Positions 8,167 through 15,235 of a DNA stretch of 17,792 nt are shown here, one piece after another. The position numbers and the translations under genes are program-made. The notes below the pieces were generated by a model, which saw nothing but the letters and a program-made list of their open reading frames with translations, was not told the DNA's origin and made no database searches. How positions within the stretch are numbered: position 1 is the first letter of the stretch; each line of letters opens with the position of its first letter. The stretch is from an uncultured Ruminococcus sp. (lineage in GTDB: Bacteria > Bacillota_A > Clostridia > Oscillospirales > Ruminococcaceae): contig CAMOXW010000045.1 of NCBI GenBank assembly GCA_946629405.1, positions 1 through 17,792 on the forward strand, read 5' to 3'.

Positions 8167-9315
8167 ATGACAAAGCTATCGAGCAGGATTACCGCGGTCG
8201 CAGTGCTTGTATTTATGGCGTATTTTATGCTGATAACTGTATTCGGGAATAAGGAAGCCCGTTCCGCAGATGAAAACAGAGTGCTTGCAGAAAGGCCGTC
8301 ATTCAGTCTTTCATCGCTCACCGACGGAGGAGCAGCGCTTGATATTTCAGCCTATGTGACCGATCATTTTCCTCTGAGAAGCAAATGGATAAAGCTCAAC
8401 ACGGCAGTCAGGTCTGAGCTTGGTGAGGGCATGGTGAACGGAGTGTATATCTCGGATGATATGCTGCTTGATGCCAGTGCTTCAAAGCGTCAGACTGCGG
8501 CAGAGAGCGCACGATACATCAACAGCTTTGCCTCAGCCTATAACGGAGCGCTTTACATCGCAGCGATACCGACATCCTCGGGAGTATACCGTGAGAAGCT
8601 TCCTGAATACCTTGACGATTACCGTGAAAGCCAGCAGATAACCGATCTGTACGACAGGCTAAGCGGCGGCATAAAGCGTATTGATGCCTACAATATACTC
8701 CGTATGCTCAACGGGAACTATATATATTACCGCAACGATACAAAATGGACGAGCTACGGCGCATACTGCGTTTACCGTACAGTCATACAGAAGCTCGGAT
8801 TTCTGCCGACGTCCTATGATAAATATTCTGTAAGGCACGTTTCCTCGGATTTTCGGGGCAATCTCTACAACCGCAGTCTTTACAGCGGGACTGATCCGGA
8901 TATACTTGACTTTTACTATTATCCGTCCGGAGCAGATGTTGAGACCTGTACGGGCTATTACAACAGCGGGAAGTCTGTTGAAAAGCAGATATACGATGCC
9001 GGTCAGCTTGATTCTGACTATAAATACAATGCCTACCTCGGCGAGGAGGTACCACTTGTTAAAATAAAGACAACGGTAAACAACGAGCGCCGGCTGCTTG
9101 TCATAAAGGACGGTTATGCCGACTGCTTCATACCGTTTCTGATACAGCATTACAGCGAGATCGACGTAGTATCGCCGGAGCTTCTGACCGGTAAGATAAC
9201 AGACTATGTTGATCTGTCAGACTATGAGCAGACGCTTATACTTTTCGGTATAGAAGATCTGAGCAGGAAGGGGATACTTTCCTCTATTGATATAAGTGAA
9301 GGAGGTCAATCATGA
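8167..9315 (+). CDS. DHHW/AlgJ-like extracytoplasmic protein with altered active site
   Basis: A 382-residue protein with a signal-anchor helix (about residues 8-27) and an extracytoplasmic SGNH-like domain of the DHHW/AlgJ-AlgX type, partners of MBOATs in O-acetylation of exported polymers. Family features are SADENRVLAERPSF after the anchor, the DHFPLR motif (66-71), NGVYIS, and near the C-terminus LLVIKDGYADCFIPF. The catalytic Asp-x-His site (DTHW or DHHW) reads NDTKW, with K193 (AAA, 8743-8745) for His. The usual serine in KDSYA is G316 (GGT, 9112-9114). The protein therefore looks like a non-catalytic member. ATG 8167 has GGAGG eight bases upstream; the GTG at 8158 lies inside that site. 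It ends overlapping the SDR gene by four bases (ATGA). Confidence 0.8.
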   Translation: MTKLSSRITAVAVLVFMAYFMLITVFGNKEARSADENRVLAERPSFSLSSLTDGGAALDISAYVTDHFPLRSKWIKLNTAVRSELGEGMVNGVYISDDMLLDASASKRQTAAESARYINSFASAYNGALYIAAIPTSSGVYREKLPEYLDDYRESQQITDLYDRLSGGIKRIDAYNILRMLNGNYIYYRNDTKWTSYGAYCVYRTVIQKLGFLPTSYDKYSVRHVSSDFRGNLYNRSLYSGTDPDILDFYYYPSGADVETCTGYYNSGKSVEKQIYDAGQLDSDYKYNAYLGEEVPLVKIKTTVNNERRLLVIKDGYADCFIPFLIQHYSEIDVVSPELLTGKITDYVDLSDYEQTLILFGIEDLSRKGILSSIDISEGGQS

Positions 9316-10076
9316 AAGCACTTGTTACCGGAGCAACATCCGGAATAGGAAAATGTATCGCAGAAAGCCTGAGGCGCCGCGGATGGGAGCTCATCCTGAC
9401 CGGCAGGGACGAGAGCGTGCTGCGTCAGCTCAGTGAGGAGCTTGGTGGAGCTGAGATAGTGAGTGCCGACCTTGCTGACCGCGGAGAGGTAATGAAGGTA
9501 TACGAATTCTGCCGCGGAAAGAACGTGGATATGCTTGTGAACAATGCAGGCTACGGAGTATTCGGTGAATTTGACAAGACTGATCTTGACAATGAGATCA
9601 ACATGATAAATGTCAACATTACAGCGCTGCACATCCTGACCAAGCTTTTTCTGCGTGATTTCAAGAAGCAGGGACGTGGCAGGATACTAAACGTTGCCTC
9701 AGTAGCGGGCTTCATGACAGGACCGCTGATGTCGTCGTACTACGCCTCGAAGAATTACGTCCTGAGGCTTTCCATAGCCATTTATGAGGAACTTCGCAGA
9801 GCAAAGTCGCCGGTCACGATAACAGTTCTCTGTCCCGGACCTGTGAACACTAATTTCAATGACCGCGCCGGTGTAACATTCAGCGCAAAGCCGATCTCAC
9901 CGGAATATGCGGCTGAGTATGCAGTGAAGAAGGCACTTGCCGGAAAGCTTTTTGCTGTTCCCGGAATTGCGATCAAGGCGTGTGCGATAGGGCAGCGGCT
10001 TGTTCCGCACAAGCTGCTTGCTGCTGTGACATATAACGTACAGCACGCCAAGCAGAAGAACGGCGGAGGCAGATAA
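9312..10076 (+). CDS. SDR-family NAD(P)-dependent oxidoreductase
   Basis: A 254-residue classical short-chain dehydrogenase/reductase, a cytoplasmic Rossmann-fold enzyme. The dinucleotide-binding TGATSGIG motif is at residues 6-13. NNAG is at 77-80. The catalytic set is S130 (NVASVAG) with Y143 and K147 (YYASK). The LCPGPVNTNF segment follows, as expected. A C-terminal extension (about 215-254) is basic and partly hydrophobic and may touch the membrane. The substrate cannot be inferred; the sequence resembles the broad DltE/YqjQ-like group of SDRs. It begins with GGAGGT six bases upstream of ATG and overlaps the preceding stop. It is followed directly by a membrane protein gene sharing TAATG, so coupled translation is likely. 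Confidence 0.9.
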   Translation: MKALVTGATSGIGKCIAESLRRRGWELILTGRDESVLRQLSEELGGAEIVSADLADRGEVMKVYEFCRGKNVDMLVNNAGYGVFGEFDKTDLDNEINMINVNITALHILTKLFLRDFKKQGRGRILNVASVAGFMTGPLMSSYYASKNYVLRLSIAIYEELRRAKSPVTITVLCPGPVNTNFNDRAGVTFSAKPISPEYAAEYAVKKALAGKLFAVPGIAIKACAIGQRLVPHKLLAAVTYNVQHAKQKNGGGR

Positions 10077-10615
10077 TGAGGGATGTAAGCTACCGTGTTG
10101 CTCTTGGAGGAATTGTAGCGGCGCTTTGCCTTGTTACAATGTTTCTTGCGGGAGTGATACCGGCGCTCTACCTTGTGCTGCCGATGACAGCGGGAGTTCT
10201 GCTGATGATAATAGCGGAGGAAGTGAGCCGGAGCTGGGCGCTGCTCACATATGTTGCCGTAGGGATATTATCATTGTTCATCACATTTGATAAGGAAGCC
10301 GCACTGATATTTATAATGCTATTCGGACATTACCCGATAGTGCGGCTTTACATATCGAAGGTGCCGCTTAGAGTGCTTCGCGTAGGGCTGAAGCTTCTCA
10401 TCAGCAACGTCTGTATAATAGCGTATTTTTTTGTTACAGTCTACATCTTCGGGCTTGACCAGCTTCTTGATGAGATGGGAGATTACGGGAGGTACGGGGC
10501 ATACATCCTGCTTGGCATGGCAAACGCGGTATTCATAATGTACGACTTCAACCTCGAAAGTGCATACAAGCTCTACCGCAAAAGACTTGCGCCTAAATTC
10601 AAGAGAAAAAGATGA
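10076..10615 (+). CDS. Six-helix integral membrane protein, function unknown
   Basis: A 179-residue hydrophobic protein with about six predicted membrane segments (roughly 7-27, 29-48, 54-71, 73-90, 103-126, 140-156) and a strongly basic tail ending KFKRKR. The positive C-terminus suggests that end faces the cytoplasm. The N-terminal pattern (RVALGGIVAALCLVTMFL, a proline-containing second helix, then WALLTYVAVGILSLF) resembles S-components of ECF vitamin transporters. I see no substrate-diagnostic motif and no EcfA/T genes nearby, so this is only a fold-level suggestion. ATG 10076 overlaps the SDR stop by one base. Its stop codon overlaps the stem of the shared terminator, making it the last gene of the train. 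Confidence 0.75.
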   Translation: MRDVSYRVALGGIVAALCLVTMFLAGVIPALYLVLPMTAGVLLMIIAEEVSRSWALLTYVAVGILSLFITFDKEAALIFIMLFGHYPIVRLYISKVPLRVLRVGLKLLISNVCIIAYFFVTVYIFGLDQLLDEMGDYGRYGAYILLGMANAVFIMYDFNLESAYKLYRKRLAPKFKRKR

Positions 10616-10644
10616 CCGCACAGGCTTCAGACACCGGTGCGGTC
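10614..10644. terminator. Bidirectional terminator between the train and fruK
   Basis: An 8-base inverted repeat, GACCGCAC at 10614-10621 and GTGCGGTC at 10637-10644, separated by 15 bases that include the palindrome CACCGGTG. On the + strand it is followed by GTTGTTATTTTAT, and on the - strand by ATCTTTTTCTC, so it can end transcription from both convergent genes. The + stop codon (10613-10615) lies inside the stem base and the fruK stop is five bases beyond it. The loop is long and the + side T-run interrupted, so efficiency may be moderate. Confidence 0.7.
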
Positions 10645-10648
10645 GTTG

Positions 10649-11551
10649 TTATTTTATCTGTTCAAGCAGCTCAAAGATATAATACTTTTTTGCAAGTCCG
10701 TCAGAGAAGGCAGTTGCTCCGCCGCAGGCTGTGCCAAGTTTCAGAGCGTGTTCGCAGTCTCCCTCGAGAAGGCCAGCGATATAACCGGCGAGCATTGAAT
10801 CACCTGCACCGACAGAATTCCTGACTTTTCCGCGGCAGGCGCTGCATTTATGTATACCGCCGTTTTCATCAAGAAGGATCGCTCCGTTCTCAGCCATGGA
10901 AACGAGTACATTCCTTGCGCCCATTTCCCGGAGCATGGAAGCACGTCGGATGATCTCATTCTCGTTCCTGAGCTCGGTCCGGAATATCTCCCCGAGCTCG
11001 ACATGATTGGGCTTTATGAGGTATGGACGGTATTTCAGCACATTCAGGAGAAGCTCTCCCGAAGCATCGACGATAGTCCTTACTCCACGGTCTGGGAGAG
11101 ACTTCATTATCCTTTCATAGATATCAGAAGGCAGTGATGAGGGAATACTTCCGGCAAGCACAAGGGTATCACCGCTGCGAATCTTATGGATCTTATCGAA
11201 CAGCTCATCGAGTTCAGCGGGGGAGATACGCGGTCCCTGACCGTTTATCTCAGTTTCTGCATCAGCCTTGATCTTGACATTTATGCGGGAATTACCCTCG
11301 GGAAGTCTTATAAAATCTGTATCGACACCCATTTCTCGGACACCCTTCTCGATAGCATCACCGGTAAAGCCGGCGATAAAGCCGAGAGCCCTTGAACTTA
11401 CGCCGAGCTCGGCAAGGACGGCAGAGACATTTAAGCCCTTGCCGCCGAAATACATTTCTTCATAAGCCGAACGGTTCACGCAGCCATGAACGAGCCTGGC
11501 AGTGTGGACAACGTAATCAACGGCAGGATTGAATGTTACAGTATAGATCAC
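10649..11551 (-). CDS. fruK: 1-phosphofructokinase (PfkB family)
   Basis: A 300-residue cytoplasmic sugar kinase of the PfkB family, most likely phosphorylating fructose 1-phosphate to fructose 1,6-bisphosphate. The start TVTFNPAVDYVV, the GGKGLNVS substrate loop (36-43), LAGSIPSSLP (132-141), KPNHVELGE (180-188) and NSVGAGDSMLAG (245-256, catalytic D251) are the FruK/LacC pattern, and the length matches. Tagatose-6-phosphate kinase (LacC) is the main alternative. The start is GTG at 11551: AAGGT sits nine bases upstream, and FruK homology begins there. An upstream in-frame ATG would place the promoter inside the gene. It is monocistronic here, with no fruR or fructose PTS gene adjacent, so fructose 1-phosphate supply must come from elsewhere. 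Confidence 0.88.
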   Translation of the reverse strand: MIYTVTFNPAVDYVVHTARLVHGCVNRSAYEEMYFGGKGLNVSAVLAELGVSSRALGFIAGFTGDAIEKGVREMGVDTDFIRLPEGNSRINVKIKADAETEINGQGPRISPAELDELFDKIHKIRSGDTLVLAGSIPSSLPSDIYERIMKSLPDRGVRTIVDASGELLLNVLKYRPYLIKPNHVELGEIFRTELRNENEIIRRASMLREMGARNVLVSMAENGAILLDENGGIHKCSACRGKVRNSVGAGDSMLAGYIAGLLEGDCEHALKLGTACGGATAFSDGLAKKYYIFELLEQIK

Positions 11552-11603
11552 ACAAAACCGACCTTTCAGAAGCCTTACAGCATATACAAAATACTTTAAT
11601 AAT

Positions 11604-11632
11604 ATAATATCACTGAATAGTAATGTTGTCAA
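11604..11632 (-). promoter_or_regulatory. Sigma-A promoter of fruK
   Basis: On the - strand TTGACA (11632-11627) and TATTAT (11609-11604) are separated by exactly 17 bases. The -35 is a perfect consensus and the -10 has five of six matches. Transcription should begin near 11597, giving a leader of about 45 bases before the GTG at 11551. No other coding feature occupies this stretch. Confidence 0.8.
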
Positions 11633-11637
11633 GATGA

Positions 11638-11651
11638 TTAGCATACACTAA
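11638..11651. promoter_or_regulatory. Imperfect dyad between the divergent promoters
   Basis: TTAG (11638-11641) and CTAA (11648-11651) form an inverted repeat; over 14 bases the two halves agree at five of seven positions. It lies between the -35 elements of fruK and the rnf operon, where a shared repressor or activator could act. The match is short and AT-rich, so it may be chance. It does not fit the Rex consensus (TTGT with an ACAA arm) well. Confidence 0.2.
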
Positions 11652-11692
11652 CATTTTATCGAATAAATCAGTTTAAAATTGCCGGAAAGGGC

Positions 11693-11721
11693 TTGAAACA
11701 GGATAAAAAATAGTGTATAAT
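11693..11721 (+). promoter_or_regulatory. Sigma-A promoter of the rnf operon
   Basis: TTGAAA (11693-11698) and a perfect TATAAT (11716-11721) are separated by 17 bases, with an AT-rich stretch upstream (11654-11680) that could act as an UP element. Transcription should start near 11728, leaving a leader of about 64 bases before the rnfC ATG at 11792. That predicts strong basal expression of the rnf operon. Confidence 0.85.
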
Positions 11722-11756
11722 AAAAAAGTATGGCGTATTTGAGCTATGAATAATTT

Positions 11757-11773
11757 TTGCGGTATATCCGCAA
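11757..11773 (+). other. Small leader hairpin upstream of rnfC
   Basis: TTGCGG (11757-11762) pairs with CCGCAA (11768-11773) around a TATAT loop in the rnf 5' leader. It ends five bases before the AAGGAG ribosome site (11779-11784). It is too small for a known riboswitch. It could stabilise the 5' end of the mRNA or keep the ribosome site exposed; function is inferred. Confidence 0.4.
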
Positions 11774-11791
11774 GTTTCAAGGAGTAATTTG

Positions 11792-13069
11792 ATGAGAAAA
11801 CTCAACGGTATAAAGCTCGACCACCGCAAAAATACGGAGTCCTGCGCGACTGTGGAACTTCCGCTCCCGGCGAAGGTAAGGATCCCCATGTCAATGAGCA
11901 TGGGAGCACCATGTCAGCCTCTCGTCAAGATAGGAGACACGGTAAAGGTCGGTCAGAAAATAGGCGACGCTGAGGCGGCATTCAGCTCACCGATACATTC
12001 AGGAGTTTCAGGAAAGGTAACTGCAATTACAGACTACCGTACTGCAATGGGTGCGGTGTGCAAGGCGGTTGAGATAGAGTCTGATGGGTTGCAGACTGTC
12101 TCTGAGGAAGTAGTACCGCCTGTTATCACGGATAAGGAAAGCTTTCTTAAAGCAGTCCGTGAGAGCGGAGCGTGTGGACTCGGAGGTGCTGGCTTCCCGA
12201 CACATATCAAGCTGAACCCCAAAACTCCGATAGACACCCTTATCATAAATGCGGCTGAATGTGAGCCCTATATCACAGCCGATTACCGGGAAATGCTCGA
12301 AGCACCGGAAGATATAATCGGCGGGATAAATCTTGTGAAGTCCCAGCTCGGAATAAAATATGCAAAGCTTGCAATAGAGGCAAATAAGCCTGAGGCTATC
12401 AGGAACTTCACTGAAATGGCTGCAAACGATGACACTATAGATATAGTAACTCTCCCCTCGAGCTATCCTCAGGGAGCCGAAAAGGTGATAATCTACAGCA
12501 CAACAGGACGTATCGTCAAGGAGGGGGAGCTTCCCTCGGATGAAAATGTTATCGTTCTGAACGTTTCGACCTGTGCTTTCCTCTACCGTTACACAAAGAC
12601 AGGTATGCCGCTCACTGAGCGCAGGCTTACAGTTGACGGAAATGCTGTTGGCGAGCCTAAGAACGTCCGTGCAGTTATCGGAACTTCCTTCCGCGAGGTG
12701 CTGGAATTCTGCAAGACTGACTTTGACAACGTAAAGAAAATCATCGCCGGCGGTCCAATGATGGGAATGAGCATACCTGACGTTGAAATGCCGGTCGTAA
12801 AAACTTCCAATGCGCTGCTTGCGATAAATAATTACGACGACAGAAAGACCTCAGCCTGCATAAGATGCGGCCGCTGCGTAAGGGTATGTCCGCTCGGACT
12901 CATGCCTGCTGAGATCGACAAGGCGTACAAAATCAGAAGCGTTGAGGATCTGAAGGCTCTCAAGGTCACGCTCTGCATGAACTGCGGAAGCTGTACCTAT
13001 GTATGTCCGGCGAACAGGAAGCTCGCCGAGACAAATCAGCTCGCAAAAATGCTGATACCGAGAAAGTAA
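11792..13069 (+). CDS. rnfC: Rnf complex subunit C (NADH-binding, 2x[4Fe-4S])
   Basis: A 425-residue peripheral subunit on the cytoplasmic side of the Rnf complex, where electrons from ferredoxin are delivered to NAD+. The N-terminal barrel-like domain has PMSMSMGAPCQPLV and HSGVSGKVTAI. The nucleotide/FMN-binding region starts with GLGGAGFPTHIK (G131 onward) and NAAECEPYI. Two [4Fe-4S] motifs close the protein: C356-x2-C359-x2-C362-x3-C366 and C395-x2-C398-x2-C401-x3-C405. Length is normal for clostridial RnfC (about 430-450). ATG 11792 follows AAGGAG with seven bases spacing. It is the first gene of the operon, 12 bases before rnfD. Confidence 0.96.
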   Translation: MRKLNGIKLDHRKNTESCATVELPLPAKVRIPMSMSMGAPCQPLVKIGDTVKVGQKIGDAEAAFSSPIHSGVSGKVTAITDYRTAMGAVCKAVEIESDGLQTVSEEVVPPVITDKESFLKAVRESGACGLGGAGFPTHIKLNPKTPIDTLIINAAECEPYITADYREMLEAPEDIIGGINLVKSQLGIKYAKLAIEANKPEAIRNFTEMAANDDTIDIVTLPSSYPQGAEKVIIYSTTGRIVKEGELPSDENVIVLNVSTCAFLYRYTKTGMPLTERRLTVDGNAVGEPKNVRAVIGTSFREVLEFCKTDFDNVKKIIAGGPMMGMSIPDVEMPVVKTSNALLAINNYDDRKTSACIRCGRCVRVCPLGLMPAEIDKAYKIRSVEDLKALKVTLCMNCGSCTYVCPANRKLAETNQLAKMLIPRK

Positions 13070-13074
13070 GGAGG
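13068..13074 (+). promoter_or_regulatory. Ribosome site that sets the TTG start of rnfD
   Basis: AAGGAGG overlaps the rnfC stop and stands seven bases before TTG at 13082. No ATG or GTG follows at a usable distance, and RnfD homology (NKLIVSPSPH) begins right after the TTG, so this site decides an unusual start. Confidence 0.8.
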
Positions 13075-13081
13075 CAGGACA

Positions 13082-14041
13082 TTGAATAAGCTTATCGTTT
13101 CGCCGTCTCCGCACGACGAAAACTATACCAAAACGTCCGGCATAATGCTCAACGTTATAATCGCGCTGCTTCCTGCATGGTGTGCGGCGTGCTACATATT
13201 CGGACTTCGCGTAATTCCTCTGACTGCGGTCACCATTTCAAGCTGTCTTATATTTGAGTATCTGAGCAGAAGGCTGATGAAGCGTGACAATACAATCACT
13301 GATCTTTCGGCAGTAGTTACAGGACTGATACTTGCAATGAACCTTCCTGTTTCGCTGCCATACTGGATGGCGGTGATCGGCTCATTTGTGGCTATAGTAA
13401 TAGTTAAGCAGCTTTTCGGAGGACTTGGACAGAACTTTGCAAACCCGGCTATAACAGCACGAATCGTGCTTATGGTATCTTTCCCCTCGGCAATGACAAA
13501 GTGGGACCTTCCGTTCGGTGAGAAGGTAGATGCGGTTTCGGCTGCAACTCCGCTGAGACTTGAGGGTATGAGCAGTGCAGAGCTTGCCGGTATCGGGCAG
13601 AGTTCCGCATCCTATAAAGACCTTTTCCTCGGAACTACTGCCGGCTGTCTTGGTGAGACCTGTGCACTTGCGCTGCTCATCGGAGGCTTGTATCTTGCCT
13701 GCAGAAAGATAATCTCGCTTGCTGCACCGGCATCCTTCATCGGAAGCCTTGCCCTTCTCACCTGGGTATCAGGCGGCGATCCGCTTTATCATATACTTGC
13801 AGGCGGAGTATTCCTCGGAGCATTCTTCATGGCAACAGACTACGCAACAACTCCTATCACCACAAAGGGAAAGATAGTGTTCGGCCTGGGCTGCGGTATC
13901 ATAACCTTTGTTATCAGGCACTTTGGCTCATATCCCGAGGGTGTATCTTTCTCGATACTGCTTATGAACGTGCTCACACCGTACATAGAGCAGCTCACCC
14001 GCACAAAGGTATTCGGTGCAAAGGAGGCTGAGAGCAAATGA
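13082..14041 (+). CDS. rnfD: Rnf complex subunit D (flavinylated membrane subunit)
   Basis: A 319-residue integral membrane subunit, homologous to NqrB, that carries covalent FMN and takes part in ion translocation. The N-terminus has the RnfD-typical SPSPH motif. Around nine or ten hydrophobic helices follow, with GQNFANPAI and the covalent flavinylation motif DAVSAATPL, in which T156 (13547-13549) is the expected FMN attachment residue. The C-terminal half has FMATDYATTPIT and IRHFGSYPEGVSFSILLMN, both conserved. It begins with TTG (13082), which may lower its translation relative to rnfC. It overlaps rnfG as ATGA. No ApbE flavin transferase gene is in this window, so the modifying enzyme must be encoded elsewhere. 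Confidence 0.95.
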   Translation: MNKLIVSPSPHDENYTKTSGIMLNVIIALLPAWCAACYIFGLRVIPLTAVTISSCLIFEYLSRRLMKRDNTITDLSAVVTGLILAMNLPVSLPYWMAVIGSFVAIVIVKQLFGGLGQNFANPAITARIVLMVSFPSAMTKWDLPFGEKVDAVSAATPLRLEGMSSAELAGIGQSSASYKDLFLGTTAGCLGETCALALLIGGLYLACRKIISLAAPASFIGSLALLTWVSGGDPLYHILAGGVFLGAFFMATDYATTPITTKGKIVFGLGCGIITFVIRHFGSYPEGVSFSILLMNVLTPYIEQLTRTKVFGAKEAESK

Positions 14042-14571
14042 AAGAAAACGTATTACCCACTCTCGTCCTCACGATGATATGTATAGTCACCTCGCTGCTG
14101 CTTGTGCTTGCTCATGAAATGACAGCTGACAGTATTGAGGAGCAGAAGGAGAAGAAGTTCAGCAGCTCCGTCGAATCTCTTTTCGGCAAGACTGATATTA
14201 CGCTTCTGGACACAAATTTCGGCGAGGACTCAGTTGAAGCAATAGCTGTAACTCCCGACGGAAAGACTGCCGTACAGGTAATAACTGACGGTTATTCCAA
14301 AGATGGCATCAATATTCTTGTAGGCATAGATGAGAACGGCAGTATCTCAAAGATAGAATTCATAGCGCTGGGAGAAACTCCCGGCCTTGGCTCGAAGGTG
14401 AAGGACAACTCAGACTTCCGCGAGCAGTTCTACGGCGCGGTGAGCTCGCCAGTTGAGCTTGAAGCGATAAGCGGAGCAACCTTCTCGTCAAAGGGCATGA
14501 AAAAGGCAGTCGAGACAGCGCTCGACGTATACAATAAAAATAAGGAGGCGATACTGAGTGGCAGAGAATAA
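14038..14571 (+). CDS. rnfG: Rnf complex subunit G (flavinylated, membrane-anchored)
   Basis: A 177-residue subunit homologous to NqrC, with one N-terminal membrane helix (about 7-25) and an extracytoplasmic FMN-binding domain. Covalent FMN is expected on T148 (14479-14481) in EAISGATFSSKGM, the SGAT flavinylation motif. GETPGLGSKV (about 115-124) is the other conserved FMN-domain landmark. It passes electrons between RnfB/D and the remaining membrane subunits. The ATG overlaps the rnfD stop by four bases. Its own 3' end overlaps the rnfE start by 14 bases, so translation of the three genes is probably coupled. Confidence 0.94.
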   Translation: MKENVLPTLVLTMICIVTSLLLVLAHEMTADSIEEQKEKKFSSSVESLFGKTDITLLDTNFGEDSVEAIAVTPDGKTAVQVITDGYSKDGINILVGIDENGSISKIEFIALGETPGLGSKVKDNSDFREQFYGAVSSPVELEAISGATFSSKGMKKAVETALDVYNKNKEAILSGRE

Positions 14572-15235
14572 GAATTCGCTGGGTAAGGAGCTTACCAAGG
14601 GCATACTTAAAGAAAACCCTACGCTTGTGATGCTGCTTGGTATGTGTCCGACGCTGGCAGTAACAACTCAGGCGAAAAACGGCATAGGAATGGGACTTGC
14701 GACAACATTTGTCCTTCTCGGTTCAAACATAGTAATATCAGCGCTTAGAAAGGTCATTCCTGACAAGGTAAGAATACCGGCGTTCATAGTGATCATAGCA
14801 AGCTTTGTAACGCTTATCGGATTCCTTCTTGAGGGCTATCTGCCGGATCTTTACGACAGCCTCGGAATATATCTTACGCTTATTACGGTAAACTGTATAA
14901 TCTTCGGCAGAGCAGAGATGTTCGCAAGCAAGAACGGTGTAGTCGCCTCAGCTTGTGATGCAGTAGGAATGGGCATAGGCTTTACGCTTGCGCTGTTCCT
15001 CATGGGTTCAGTCCGTGAGATACTCGGCGCAGGTCAGTGGATGGGAATGGACATCCCCGTCCTCCATACCAATCCGATGCTTCTGTTCATAATGCCGGCA
15101 GGGGGCTTCTTCACGCTCGGCATAATAATCGCACTTGTGAACAAGCTTTCAAACAAGAAGCCCCCGCAGGAGCTTGGCTGCAAGGGCTGTCCACACGCTG
15201 AGACCTGTGGAAAGAGCGGAGGTGATTGTCAGTGA
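14558..15235 (+). CDS. rnfE: Rnf complex subunit E with cysteine-rich C-terminal tail
   Basis: A 225-residue integral membrane subunit homologous to NqrD, with six membrane helices. Together with RnfA it holds the intramembrane [2Fe-2S] cluster; the expected ligands are C30 (LGMCPTLAVTT) and C113 (TVNCIIFGRAE). The protein ends in a hydrophilic tail with C208-x2-C211-x5-C217-x6-C224 (GCKGCPHAETCGK), absent from proteobacterial RnfE and making this protein about 25 residues longer than the core. The tail might bind metal or a further cluster at the cytoplasmic face; that is inference. The start is GTG 14558 with AAGGAGG nine bases upstream, inside the end of rnfG. The stop overlaps the rnfA GTG by four bases. 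Confidence 0.94.
   Translation: MAENKNSLGKELTKGILKENPTLVMLLGMCPTLAVTTQAKNGIGMGLATTFVLLGSNIVISALRKVIPDKVRIPAFIVIIASFVTLIGFLLEGYLPDLYDSLGIYLTLITVNCIIFGRAEMFASKNGVVASACDAVGMGIGFTLALFLMGSVREILGAGQWMGMDIPVLHTNPMLLFIMPAGGFFTLGIIIALVNKLSNKKPPQELGCKGCPHAETCGKSGGDCQ

Noticed and set aside
8659..9150. 163-codon open frame on the - strand opposite the DHHW gene
   Set aside because: The + strand frame has clear family motifs along its full length; the antisense frame has none and no promoter or ribosome site was seen.
11552..11644. Longer form of fruK starting at an ATG near 11644
   Set aside because: The extension would include the -35/-10 promoter and leader; the GTG at 11551 has a spaced ribosome site and matches the family N-terminus.
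11728..11791. Possible riboswitch in the rnf leader
   Set aside because: Only about 64 bases with one six-pair hairpin; no known aptamer core could be recognised.
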